Under the pieces are notes generated by a model. That model saw nothing but the letters and a program-made list of their open reading frames with translations. It had not been told where the DNA came from and did not search any database. A stretch of 64,000 bases of DNA, taken from Costus lasius (lineage: Eukaryota; Streptophyta; Magnoliopsida; Zingiberales; Costaceae). The DNA is taken from NCBI GenBank assembly GCA_027563935.2, contig CM050446.2, positions 112,386,499-112,450,498 on the forward strand. The letters run 5' to 3'. Of the stretch, positions 10,887 through 22,021 are shown piece by piece. The position numbers and the translations under genes are program-made. The number at the start of each line of letters is the position of its first letter. Position 1 is the stretch's first letter.

Positions 10887-11683
10887 TTATTGCACATAGG
10901 GATTTGTGTTGTGCAGGTATGCACAAATCCACACATCAACGAATGGCGCAGGGGGTGCTTCGCTCAGTGGAGTACTCCGCTTAGAAAACGTGCTCCTGTT
11001 TGAAGAGTTCTCCTCTGGAGAACTAGGGGGAAGAGGCTCGTCGACGTCCGAAAGCTCCTCCAATGGGCTGTAGAACAGGAGGAGATCCGCCACATTGAAG
11101 ACAGGGTGGATTCCCATGTCCTTGGGTAGGTCCAACACATAGGCGTTGGAGCCGATCCGCCGCACCACTGCATAGGGCCCCATGTAATGTGGCTGGAGCT
11201 TAAAATAAGCCGTGTTTGACACTCTCTCGGGGTGGATACGCACCCTCACCAACTCACCCATAGGAAAATGATGTGCCCTGTGGTGCTAATTGGCCTTCAT
11301 CGCATTATGAGTGTTGCCCAAAAAAATACGATGCCAAACCTCGTCATGGAAGCTAGCTACATGTTGGGAAAAAGAGTATGCACGCTCGGATAAATGAGAC
11401 TCCATGGGTAGGTCATGCAGGTCGATAGGTTTTGCGGGGTTGCCGGCCCATAACGATCTGGAAGGGACTAAGACCTGTAGACCTATTAGGCGCGCTATTG
11501 TACACGAACTCCGCCATGGGGAGAATGATATCCCAAGACCTTGGGTGATCACCGATAAGGCACTGGAGCAAGTTACCCAAACTACGATTAACCACCTCAG
11601 TTTGCCCATCAGTTTGGGGGTGGTAAGCAGTAGAAAATTTGAGAGTGGAGCCTAAGAGGGCCCAAAGTGAGTGCCAGAAGTCA
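10887..11683 (-). pseudogene. Gypsy H integrase C-terminal part
   Basis: Read from 11683 down to 10887 it encodes the end of the integrase core, with FSTAYHPQTDGQTEVVNRSL (the catalytic glutamate lies in TEVVNR) and PNRSTGLSPF. The C-terminal SH3-like domain follows, with VRIHPERV, HYMGPYAVVRRIGSNAYVLDLP and HPVFNVADLL, and then a serine/proline-rich tail. The frame is broken near 11290. The N-terminal half of the same core, with the first two catalytic aspartates, is at 17797-18300, so the nested element at 11689-17791 separates D2 from E. Confidence 0.9.
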
Positions 11684-11688
11684 CTCAC

Positions 11689-13608
11689 TGATGTAGGACA
11701 GAAGCGTGTGACAATGATATTAATTTAAAATTCAATTATTATTTTTTTATTTTATTTTTAGAGAAACCAAAATTCAAAAATCAGTCAGAATTCAGTGCTA
11801 CTGAAGAATATCATTTATAAAAAGTAACTATGCCTTGGAGAAAAATCCATATCTCAGAAATTTGAACCTATTATACAAAGATGTAGAATAAAAGTAGTTC
11901 TTTTGAATCATGTAAGAATTATAGCATGAAGAACTGTCAGGCAAGTAGGACGTTTGCATCAATATGACTAGTCAGATTAGAGAAATAAAAGAACTGCAGA
12001 TATGTTTCATTCTTCAAAAGTCCCTATCTCTCCTGGGTTGATCTAGTGATTCTTCAATGGAACCAAGTTATCCAATCTGTAGAGTGAAACCTGTTCTTCA
12101 TGATCGTATCAGAGATCAGGGGTTCTATCAAGTCCAAGCACGCTTAATACCTGCACAAAGAAGTCTAGTTAGATTACTGGATGAAACATGTGCAGAAATG
12201 TATTAGTTTACAAAAGTTGATAGGTGGTGCAGGATGATCTGCTGATTCTGGGTTCGACCAAACTGATCCAAATGATAGGAGAGGGAATGGTCTTTCTATT
12301 AGCGCCAAAGATAACGGGTGGAGACTTGCCCAAGCACAATCAAATCCTGTGTGAAGAACGCTAATCAAGTTAAAACAGAAGGCAACAAGACAGCGGGGAG
12401 ATACTGAAACAGGGGACGTGCGCGATTGGAGCTAGGGCGTCGACGTTCGTGGTCGCCGTTCGTCGGGTGTTGGACGAATGCCAAACTTGCTACGTCTGGA
12501 GGTCCAGACGATGGTGGCGGAGATGTGGCCGGAGTTAGCAGGTGGATGGTGGCTGATCGGAGGAGAATCACGCGGACGAGCCGTGCTGGGGCGGAAGCTA
12601 GGCGGAAACAGGGGACGTCGCGCTGGAGCAAGGTTCGTCGCCGGACGGCCGGTAGTGCACGGACGCCGAAACTGCTATGACTGGGAGTCCACTGGATGGT
12701 GGCGGATCTGAGGCCGGAGTTTGGTGGTCGACGGTGGCTGGTCGAAGGCGAACGGCGCTGAAGGGCGGGAGTAGGGCGAGAACAGGGGATCGAAAGGAAG
12801 TTTCGAATCCGGTGATCGGCGTGGCAGATGGGCGGATGCCGGCGGCGGAAGGTTCATCTGAGGGAAGGAAAGGGCTGGCCGAAGTTTTGTGGAGATCCGG
12901 CCAGTAGATCGACGGCGGCGAGGTTGCGAAGTTTCGAAAATCTTGAAACTGTGGCTACAGGGTGGCTGATCTTGGGAGGAAGAAGAGAATTGAGGAGAGG
13001 AGAAGAGAGGAGGAAGAGGCTCGGCCCTAGAAGGAGAAGAAGGAGGAGGATGAGGACATCCGATAGAAGAGGAATTACACTAGAAAACTAATCCATAAAC
13101 TCAACTTTCATCAAATCTGTCTTTTACAATGATGCACGAGAGATACATATAGGCTCAAGCTTTTGCAAGCGAACGTTGGTATTTCCTTCTTGAGCATAAA
13201 GACGTTGAGGAGCTTTGGGCTGAGCGAAGATAGCTGCAAGGAGACGTTGGAGTTTCCATCTTTGCAGCAATGAAGAGACGTTGAAGATTATGCGTTGCAA
13301 CTTCCATCTTTGTAGTGATGAAGATAAGCGTTGATGTGCGCTTGATGTAAGTCCCTACTTGGCTGGCTGCTAGCGCTGTTTATTTCCTTCGTAGCTTGTG
13401 TGGGTGTTTGTGGAATTTTATTGAGATGAATGCAGCAGCTTTATTCTTCCGTATGAGTTTCTTCAAGGAGTTGAAGTAGTTATTTTCCCTTTATTCGGCT
13501 AGCATTATGAGTTAACTTGCTAGCTTATTTGAGAACTTCTAGGCCCTTGACTAGGGTAGTCGTAGGCTCCATTTGTATCTTCGAGGTCTATGGTCTCTGC
13601 CTCCATCA
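11689..13608 (-). repeat. LTR (3' LTR in element sense) of the gag-protease element
   Basis: TG...CA termini and near-identity with 15862-17791. The region 12420-13070 is GC-rich and contains long open frames on both strands that recur in the other LTR; they have no recognisable domain and are not called as genes. Short inverted repeats and purine-rich GAGGAGAAG runs occur near 12975-13055. Confidence 0.92.
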
Positions 13609-13618
13609 GTTCTCCCCG
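13609..13618 (-). other. Polypurine tract of the gag-protease element
   Basis: On the minus strand the bases next to the LTR read CGGGGAGAAC, a purine-rich tract directly abutting the LTR start TGATGG. It would prime plus-strand DNA synthesis. Confidence 0.6.
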
Positions 13619-13943
13619 GGTGAAAAAAATTCTTCCCCGAAGAATTGTTCTTGCATAGGTAGAGAAGTTCTATAGTCAATATCCATAATCCAAGCTGAAA
13701 GTCAGGGACACCTGCATTAACTTCCCTTTCTTGGCCATTGTCATTAGTATGTTTGTTATAGAAAATCATAGGACTTAGAAAAGAACAAGGATTGATGAAA
13801 TCAATATACTCAATTTCAATAAGAGCATAGTGCAAAGCATGTTTGAGTTTATTATGTGTTCTTGATCCTAATGGTGGCTTAAGGGTGTGGGTAGAAGGAC
13901 CTAAAAGACAAGATTCAAGGATCATAGGGTCCTGAGAGAAATT

Positions 13944-14807
13944 TTATAAGCTTATGGGTGTTCCTAAGGGTTGACATTTAGGGTCCAGGTCAAGCTCAAA
14001 AGGCTCTAACTTAGGTTCTAAATATGGTTCAAGAGGACCTATGGGTTTGGGTTCAGTTTTAGGTTCTCTAATAGTAGTGCATTTTTGGGTTTGGGAACCT
14101 GTGGGTATGGGCCCTAAAATTGAAGGTAATTGTGATGGTTCTATTTCGCTCTTAAGTTGAGACAAGTCTACAACGGTCTCTATGGGCAACTTAGGGGTAG
14201 TTTGACTCTCAGACAAGTGAACTATGGGTTCTTTAGCTGGAATGCTAGACTCAAGTTGAGAACCTGTGGGTATGGGCCCTAAAATTGAAGGTAGAGGAAT
14301 GGGTTCTACCTCATGGTTTGCCTGTTGAGTTTCACATGTGTTATCTGGCCTTGTTTTTGTTCCCATGGTAGACTCTAAGGTTTGTATAGTCTCTTGAGAG
14401 TTGGAGGGAGTAGGTACCTTAGGGGTTCTAGGTTTGGACCTCTTGATCTTAATCTTTGGGTTTTGGCACCTTAAGACATATGAATCATCTTGCCTTTGGT
14501 AATACCCATTGACATCATATAACCAAGGTTCTCCTAGGTGGACATGGTATGTACCTTCGAAGGGTAAGACATAACAGCAAACTTCTAATAAGAGGGTACC
14601 TAACAAAATAGGAACTAGGGACTTATGGTTTACTAAGGTTTTGGTTCCATCATCCCTACTAATGGTGTAAGGGTTTGGGTTAGGCTCTGTGGCAAGGCTA
14701 AATCTATCAATGGCAATAGGAGTTATGAAGTTGAAGCATATGGACTCATCTATGGCTACCTTACACATCTTATCTTTCATTTTGATGTAAGTATGGAAAA
14801 AAATCAT
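13944..14807 (-). CDS. Degenerate retropepsin-like protein of the gag-protease element
   Basis: The N-terminal ~110 residues follow the plan of a Ty3/gypsy retropepsin. CKVAIDESICFNFIT stands where the catalytic D-S/T/G-G loop is expected, then HPKPY-like PNPNPYTISRDD, and HVHLGEPWLYDVNGYY at the position of the LGRPW flap/helix. The catalytic aspartate is kept but the loop reads DES instead of DSG or DGG, so activity is doubtful. The C-terminal half is Pro/Glu-rich and repeats the segment PSILGPIPTGSQ twice. The frame overlaps the gag frame upstream by 38 bp across a run of seven A (14797-14803). That allows either a programmed frameshift or a simple homopolymer mutation. Confidence 0.75.
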   Translation of the reverse strand: MIFFHTYIKMKDKMCKVAIDESICFNFITPIAIDRFSLATEPNPNPYTISRDDGTKTLVNHKSLVPILLGTLLLEVCCYVLPFEGTYHVHLGEPWLYDVNGYYQRQDDSYVLRCQNPKIKIKRSKPRTPKVPTPSNSQETIQTLESTMGTKTRPDNTCETQQANHEVEPIPLPSILGPIPTGSQLESSIPAKEPIVHLSESQTTPKLPIETVVDLSQLKSEIEPSQLPSILGPIPTGSQTQKCTTIREPKTEPKPIGPLEPYLEPKLEPFELDLDPKCQPLGTPISL

Positions 14808-15504
14808 TCCTAAGGGTTACCCTATATGTTAGGAGTCTCTCTAGGTATTGGCTGTGGTTTTCCTCTTGAGTTTCACATGTCACATATGGACTTGTTTTAG
14901 TCTCTAATGTAGACTCTGAGGTTTGAGCAAGTTTTTGTTGGAGTGGTTGGCTTTGTGTTCTAGGTTGGTCAAGTCCTTTCCTATATGTTGCCTTAATATG
15001 TTGTTCTACCATACTAGCTATTTGAAAAGCATCTTCTATTGTGTGTATGGGGTAGTAGGTGAGACCTCTCTTAATCTCAAAGTTAAGACCATCTATAAAC
15101 CGGTTACGCACAACCCAAGGATGTGCTCTAGCTCTACTCCTATGGTTGAGGGTCTTAAACTTTAGAATGTATTCAGCTACAGTCATGTTCTCTTGTGTAA
15201 GAAATCTTTCAGGAAGAGAGGAAGGATCATATTTTTCCCTGAGTTTATGAAGCATGTCATCCCATCTCTCAATGGGTAGCATATTGTCTCTTTCCAAGGT
15301 TTGTTCAACAGTGGTCCAGTAATATCTAGCAGATTCTTGTAAAAAGTAACTTGGTGAACCTAACTTTGCAATGTTCAGGCATGGCAGTAAAATAGAAATA
15401 ATGCTCAAGTTTTGTTGACCAATCATTAAAATCCTTAGGGTTAAGAGAACCACTAAAGGTAGGGGGTTGGAGTCTAGTAGCCATGAGATGTTTTGAAAAC
15501 ACAA
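14770..15504 (-). CDS. Gag protein of the gag-protease element
   Basis: Residues about 50-150 match the plant retrotransposon gag domain: ESARYYWTTVEQTL, then WDDMLHKLREKYDPSSLPERF, MTVAEYILKFKTL and RFIDGLNFEIKRGL. The tail is Gln/Thr-rich and ends without a CCHC zinc knuckle. The frame from 15504 is open throughout; the true start may lie further in, because the first ~30 residues look unlike gag. The protein would form the particle in the cytoplasm. It ends in a 38-bp overlap with the protease-like frame. Confidence 0.8.
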   Translation of the reverse strand: MCFQNISWLLDSNPLPLVVLLTLRILMIGQQNLSIISILLPCLNIAKLGSPSYFLQESARYYWTTVEQTLERDNMLPIERWDDMLHKLREKYDPSSLPERFLTQENMTVAEYILKFKTLNHRSRARAHPWVVRNRFIDGLNFEIKRGLTYYPIHTIEDAFQIASMVEQHIKATYRKGLDQPRTQSQPLQQKLAQTSESTLETKTSPYVTCETQEENHSQYLERLLTYRVTLRNDFFPYLHQNER

Positions 15505-15846
15505 TATAACAACCTTTTGAAAAATAGAGCTCCTTAAGATTTCAAAAATGATTTCAGCTAGTATGAAAAGATATATCTGAGAATAAATAAACTAGCATGC
15601 AGATGCAATGAACAACTAAGCATGAAAGCACATAATAAGTTTTTTTTTTAATATCAAAGAGCAAAAGTATGCAAACTAAATAATATGAACAATGAAACAT
15701 GAAAGCACGTAATTTTTTTTTCTCAATTGCAAGTAAATAGCAAATACTTAACTAAAAAACAATGAAAGCAACAAAACTAGCAATTTTTTTTATGCAAAGA
15801 GCAAAGCAAAGGATCGTGTAGGCAGACAAGAGTTGCCCACAAACTT

Positions 15847-15858
15847 CCTCTGATACCA
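15847..15858 (-). other. Primer-binding site, initiator-Met tRNA type
   Basis: On the minus strand, 3 bp inside the LTR, the sequence reads TGGTATCAGAGG. It matches the complement of the initiator methionine tRNA 3' end at 11 of 12 positions and fixes the orientation of the element. Confidence 0.85.
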
Positions 15859-15861
15859 AAC

Positions 15862-17791
15862 TGATGTAGGACAGAAGCGTGTGACAATGATACTAATTTA
15901 AAATTCAATTATTATTTTTTTATTTTATTTTTAGAGAAACCAAAATTCAAAAATCAGTCAGAATTCAGTGCTACTGAAGAATATCATTTATAAAAAGTAA
16001 CTATACCTTGGAGAAAAATCCATATCTCAGAAATTTGAACCTATTATACAAAGATGTAGAATAAAAGTAGTTCTTTTGAATCATGTAAGAATTATAGCAT
16101 GAAGAACTGTCAGGCAAGTAGGACGTTTGCATCAATATGACTAGTCAGATTAGAGAAATAAAAGAACTGCAGATATGTTTCATTCTTCAAAAGTTCCTAT
16201 CTCTCTTGGGTTGATTTGGTGATTCTTCAATGGAACCAAGTTATCCAATCTGTAGAGTGAAACCTGTTCTTCATGATCGTATCAGAGATCAGGGGTTCTA
16301 TCAAGTCCAAGCACGCTTAATACCTGCACAAAGAAGTCTAGTTAGATTACTGAATGAAACATGTGCAGAAATGTATTAGTTTACAAAAGTTGATAGGTGG
16401 TGCAGGATGATCTGCTGATTCTGGGTTCGACCAAACTGATCCAAATGACAGGAGAGGGAATGGTCTTTCTATTAGCGCTAAAGATAACGGGTGGAGACTT
16501 GCCCAAGCACAATCAAATCCTGTGTGAAGAACGCTAATCAAGTTAAAACAGAAGGCAACAAGACAGCGGGGAGATACTGAAACAGGGGACGTGCGCGAGT
16601 AGAGCTGGGGCGTCGACGTTCGTGGTCGCCATTCATCGGGTGTTGGACGAACGCCAAACCTGCTACGTCTGGACGTCCAGACAATGGTGGTGGAGATGTG
16701 GCCGGAGTTAGTGGGTGGATGGAGGCTGATCGGAGGAGAATCACATGGACGAGCCGTGCTGGGGCGGAAGCTAGGCGAAAACAGGGGACGTCGCGCTGGA
16801 GCAAGGTTCGTCGCCGGACGGCCGGTGGTGCACGGATGCCAAAAATGCTACGACTGGTAGTCCACTGGATGGTGGCGGATTTGAGGCCGGAGTTTGGTGT
16901 TCGACGGTGGCTGGTCGGAGGCGAACGGTGCTGAAGGGCAGGAGTAGGACGGAATCAGGGCGAGAACAGGGGATCGAAAGGAAGTTTCGATTCCGGTGAT
17001 CAGCGTGGCGGATGGGCGGATACCGGCGGCGGAAGGTTCATCTGAGGGAAGGAAAGGGCTGGCCGAAGTTTTGTGGAGATCCAGCTAGTAGATCGACGGC
17101 GGCGAGGTTGCAAAGTTTCAAAATCTTGAAACTGTGCCGACAGGGTGGCTGATCTTGGGAGGAAGAAGAGAATTGAGGAGAGGAGAAGAGAGGAGGAAGG
17201 GGCTCGGCCCTAGAAGGAGAAGAAGGAGGAGGATGAGGACATCCGATAGAAGAGGAATTACACTAGAAAACTATTCCATAAACTCAACTTTCATCAAATC
17301 TGTCTTTTACAATGATGCATGAGAGATACATATAGGCTCAAGCTTTTGTAGGCGAACGTTGGTATTTCCTTCTTGAGCATAAAGACGTTGAGGAGCTTTG
17401 GGCTGAGTGAAGATAGCTGCAAGGAAATGTTGGAGTTTCCATCTTTGTAGCAATGAAGAGACGTTGAAGATTATGCGTTGCAACTTCCATCTTTGTAGTG
17501 ATGAAGATAAGCGTTGATGTGCGCTTGATGTAAGTCCCTACTTGGCTGGCTGCTGGCGCTGTTTATTTCCTTCGTAGCTTGTGTGGGTGTTTGTGGAATT
17601 TTATTGAGATGAATGCAGCAGCTTTATTCTTCCGTATGAGTTTCTTCAAGGAGTTGAAGTAGTTATTTTCCCTTTATTGGGCTAGCATTATGAGTTAACT
17701 TGCTAGCTTTTTTGAGAACTTCTAGGCCCTTGACTAGGGTAGTCGTAGGCTCCATTTGTATCTTCGAGGTCTGTGGTCTCTGCCTCCATCA
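15862..17791 (-). repeat. LTR (5' LTR in element sense) of the gag-protease element
   Basis: 1930 bp, TG...CA ended and closely similar to 11689-13608, with scattered substitutions and small indels. The 10-bp length difference includes an extra segment near 16940. The ctcac target duplication follows at 17792-17796. Confidence 0.92.
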
Positions 17792-17796
17792 CTCAC

Positions 17797-19682
17797 AAAC
17801 CGCGTGTCACGGTCGGACACGATGGTCAAAGGGAGACCATGAAGACGGACTATCTACTTGAAGAAAAGGGGCGCCACGTGGGACGCATCTGTGGTGCATG
17901 AACAAGGGATAAAATGCGCCATCTTTGAAAACCGGTCTACAACCACGTAGACGGAGTCAAATCGGGATGCGGTCTGAGGTAACCCGAGGACGAAGTCCAT
18001 GCTGAGATCACGCCACGGACCCTCGGCAACCGGCAATAGAGTGTAGTGGCCAGTGTTCGCAGGTCTGGATTTGGCTATTTGGCAGGTGCCACAATGGCGC
18101 ACGATACGCTCGACGTCCTTGTGGAGGGACAGCCAAAAGAGGCGTTCCTCCACTAACTCAATGGTTTTGTCCCGGCCATGGTGGCTGGCAACGCCACCTG
18201 CGTGCAGCTCGAGCAAAAGATTATCTCGAAGTGAAGTGCGGGAAATGCACAGGCGACTCCCCAAGAAGAGGTAGCCCTCACAGAGCTGATACGGGGACTC
18301 AGGGTCAGGGGACTGGGTCAAGGAGGCATACGTGGTGCCAAAATCAGGACAGGTGGTGTACTCCTCCTTAACATGGTCGAAAGTGTTGATACGCATGCGC
18401 ATCACGCAGAGGAGGGTGCGGACTCGACTCAAGGCATCCGCGACAACATTTTCCTTGCCAGCCTTGTGGTTGATCACAAAGGAATACTGCTGAGAGTATT
18501 CAACCCACTTGGCATGGCGGGCACCCAACTTCTTTTGGGCCCTAAGGAATGACAAGGTCTGGTGGTCGCTATAGAGGGCAAACTCGCGGTGGAGGAGATA
18601 GTGCCTCCACTAACAGAGCGAGTGGACAATGGCGTAGAACTTCTTGTCATACATCGAATAATGCTGGTGGATAGCATTCAACTTCTCACTAAAGAAGGCA
18701 ACCGGGTGGCCTTCTTGGCTCAAGGTTCCTCCGGTACCAGTACCGGAGGCATCACATGCAACTTCAAAGACTTTCGAGAAGTCTGGAAGTCGGAGAACGG
18801 GGGCTGTGGTTATGGCGTCCTTAAGGGCCTCAAAGGCGCGTTGTGTGGTTGGGGGTCCACTCAAAGTCCTCTTTGGACAAGCGTTGGGTCAGCGGGGTCA
18901 CAATCGTGCTGAAGCCCTGAATGAAGCTGCAATAAAAGCCCACGAGACCCAAAAAGCTATGGACCTCGGACACGGTGTGGGGTTCGGGCCAATGCCGGAT
19001 GGCTTCGGCCTTAGCTGGGTCAATAGAAAGACCCTCGTCGGACACAACGTATCCTAGGAAGTTGACGTGGTTGGTCATGAAGGCGCACTTCTTTGTGTTA
19101 AGGAAGAGGCGCTCCTTGCGCAAGAGGTCAAATGTGGAGTGAAGATGCTCCAGGTGTTCTTCTGGGGTCCGGCTGAAAATCAAGATGTCGTCAAAATAGA
19201 CGACTAGGAATTTGCCCATGTAGGGCTTGAGAACTTAGCTCATGAGCCACATGAAAGTGGATGAGGCATTGGACAAACCGAATGGCATGACGAGCCATTT
19301 GTAAAGACCGTCCTTGGTCTTGAATGCGGTTTTCCATTCATCGCCAGCGCGGATGCGGACTTGGCGATATCCGCTGCGAAGGTCCAGCTTAAAAAATAGG
19401 ATGCCCCAGAAACTAAGTCCAGCATATCATCAAGTCTAGGTATAGGGAACCTATACTTGATGGTGATCCTATTGATGGCACGACTGTCAATGCACATGCG
19501 CCACGACCCATCCTTTTTGGGTGTGAACAATGCAGGGACAGCGCAGGGACTTAGACTCTCACGGATATACCCCTTAGTGAGGAGGTCATCCACTTGACAC
19601 TACAGTTCATCATGCTCAGTGGGGTTCAAATGATGGTGGGGCAGATTCGGGAGGGGTGCTCCTGGAACAAGGTCAATAGGAT
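17797..19682 (-). pseudogene. Gypsy H reverse transcriptase, RNase H and integrase N-terminal part
   Basis: From 19682 downward: reverse transcriptase with [25 protein letters not shown] and the active-site box VVYFDDILIFS (about 19190-19210). RNase H follows with FEVACDASGTGTGG, then the connection to integrase. The integrase has an HHCC-type zinc region (HAGGVASHHGRDK and CGTCQIAKS) and the core start SMDFVLGLP with the first catalytic aspartate; the second lies in VSDRDTRF just before the insertion point. Frameshifts occur near 19395 and 18600, and a TAG stop at about 17852. The coding continues across the nested element at 10887-11683. Confidence 0.9.
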
Positions 19683-19687
19683 GCTGG

Positions 19688-21174
19688 TGATAGGTATCCG
19701 CAAGTGCACGGATTTATCGAAGTAATAAAAAGATCATCGTTCCCAACGAGGATCTGACGGTCAAGTACCGATTACACGGTCGATATATATCTAGACGAAT
19801 CAAAGTGTAGTTTTTGTTTTGAAAATTTCTAATGCAAGAAAACAAAAAGGTGGTTTTAGGGTTTTGGCTAAAAATCAATTCAGATAAAATCAGGACTTAG
19901 GGTTTCACCACGTTAACGATTATGAATTTAATAAAAATAAATCTTTGATCAGAAAATTATAGTTTTGAAAGGGATTTTTCCTAAGGTACAGATTACCTCC
20001 TCTCGATGCGTAATCTAGTATCTATTTACATGAATTCCCTACTCTCGTGACAATTAACATAAATAGACCCATTAAGTTCTATGAAAAACCATGTTAATCC
20101 TTCAAACGAATCCAAACTATTCTCATGATTGGATTCGTAGGTTTGAAAAGAATAGATCTGACGTTGCGATTCACCTCTCGGTCTTTCTTGCAACGTCTAA
20201 GACATAAAATTACGTGGCCAAGGTAAATTACGGAATAAACACAATTCTAATCAAATCAAATCTATAAAATTCATGTAAAAGATTTAAAACAATATATTCA
20301 ATCCATAAATCATCAACGGGCTATTCCCCAAATCCAAAAAATAGAGTTTACTCGTTCATATTCAGAGCAAACATCATGTTCATCGATGAATTACACATGT
20401 AATCTCTCTAAAATAATGCAAAGAGACACTAGGAAAGTAATTAGAACTCTTCCCCTTGATCTGGTGAAGAAGATGAAGAATCAAATCCCCTCCTTTGCAT
20501 GATCTCTCGCCGGAATTTTGCCCTAAAACTGATTTCCACCGCCGCCGCTACAGCCCTTCGTTTTCAAGTGTAGAAGCCCCCGAAACCCTACCAAAACCCT
20601 TCATTTTATAGTCTAATTAGTATAGAACCCATCTAGGAAGGTTTCTAGAGAGTTTGGTTCAATTCTGGTTCAATTTGGAGTCGAATCGAGTGAGAAACAC
20701 GAAAAGCAAAAAAATTCACGGCCTGTAATGAGTTTACGGCCGAAACCGTAATTCTTTTTGTGTGTATAGCGCTTTTGTACACAGAAAGTTTCACTGACCG
20801 TGATGGATTCACGGCCTCACCCGTGAAAGTTTCTATGCACAATTTAACTTAGCCGATTTTCTTCGCCCTTCAAACACGAAATTACAGCCGACCCCAAAAT
20901 TACGGCCAAGGCCGTGAAAGTCGCGATCTCCACTGTTTTCACTCCAAATTTGACGTGTAAGCTCGTGATTTCCTCGGGAATCGTATTATGGCTTCAAATC
21001 TCCCAAAATCCATCATTTTTATGTCGTTTTACCTACATTTTCAATAAAACCAAGAAAAGTGAAGATTTTGTGCAAAGTGAAGTAAAAACATTAAAAATTG
21101 CATAAAATCATTCAATTAAGCCCAAAATATCATGTAAAATATAGGCAAAAACATGATGAAAATGCAACGCATTA
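19688..21174 (-). repeat. Solo LTR of an Athila-like element
   Basis: The plus-strand left end tgataggtatccgcaagtgc is the reverse complement of the LTR ends seen in the Athila-like elements further right (…gcacttgcggtacgcacctatca). The right end is …catta, a one-base change from the expected CA complement. Five-base flanks gctgg (19683-19687) and gttgg (21175-21179) differ at one position and look like a decayed TSD; removing the 1487 bp plus one flank restores the gypsy H reading frame (EVQHPIDLVPG). The LTR itself holds palindromic acggcc/ggccgt elements at 20715-20935. A lone LTR implies recombination between two LTRs of a former full element. Confidence 0.88.
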
Positions 21175-21179
21175 GTTGG

Positions 21180-22021
21180 ACCTCCCGTTCCAGTGGGAGA
21201 CCGTGGGGTAGGTCCTCCAAGCTAATGTCAGCAAACTCAATCAAAAGGGCTGAGACTTCAGGGGGTGGTGTGGTGTCTACTGTAGGGGAGGACTCTGGGG
21301 ACTCACGCAACATCAAGGCGTTGACAACCTTGGATTCCGAGGCCTCGTGCATAAGCGCGGACGTGCGCATAAGGGACACAATAGTGGGTGCTGACGGGGC
21401 AGTGGTGGGGGGAATGATCACGCCCTTGGATGTTGATGCGCGCAGTTCCTTGGGTGGGGTCGGGATCAAACGGATCCTTTCGTCCCCGTGGTCAAACGCA
21501 TATGTGTTCGACCGGCTGTAGTGAACCACATCTCTATCATAGAGCCAGAGGCATCCTAAAAAGACATGGGCCACATCCGTCGCCGCCACGTCACACCACA
21601 CCTTCTCACGGTAGTCCCCAAATACGATGGGAACTTGGCAACGATGGGTAACCGGGAGGCTCGATGTGTCAACCCATGCGATCGAGTAGGGCTTGGGGTG
21701 GGGCTCTAGGGGAAGTCCGAAGCGAGTGATCGTGGTCTGGGAGACCACGTTCAAATTACTTCCCCCATCGATGAAAATCTTACATGAGTGCCCGTTGCAC
21801 TTGATGTAAGTTCTGAATATGCTCGTGCGCCTCCAATCCTCAGAGGGCCGGGGCTGGACTAGGTTGCAGCACACCACTGCGATTGTAGGGTGACCCAACT
21901 CTTCACCACTCGTGTAGCACTCAGCCTCGACATCGTGCTCAATGTGGTCGCGAGTGATGGTGATGACGCGGGCTGGGCCCTTGTCCGCAAGGGCAGGCTT
22001 TTTGGGATAGTCATGTGACAA
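21180..22021 (-). pseudogene. Gypsy H protease region
   Basis: Read from 22021 down. After the zinc knuckle comes a linker, then retropepsin with CKIFIDGGSNLNVVSQTTI (catalytic DGG) and HVFLGCLWLYDRDVVHY. A Ser/Thr/Pro-rich spacer leads to FADISLEDLPHGLPLEREVQ, the segment just before reverse transcriptase, where the solo LTR interrupts. The frame itself is open across this stretch. Confidence 0.87.

Larger units (their letters stand above)
11689..17791 (-). mobile_element. Non-autonomous LTR retrotransposon (gag plus protease only)
   Basis: This 6.1-kb element has LTRs of 1920 and 1930 bp that begin tgatgtaggacagaag and end ctgcctccatca. It is flanked by the 5-bp duplication ctcac (11684-11688 and 17792-17796). 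On the minus strand the PBS (TGGTATCAGAGG, initiator-Met type) follows the right LTR and a purine tract precedes the left one. The 2253-bp interior encodes only a gag protein and a degenerate aspartic protease; reverse transcriptase, RNase H and integrase are absent. Transposition must have relied on enzymes from another element. The LTRs differ at a few percent of sites by eye, so the insertion is relatively young. Confidence 0.93.

Noticed and set aside
12365..13091. Several open frames repeated at 16538-17322
   Set aside because: They lie inside LTRs of the gag-protease element, exist on both strands and have no known domain.
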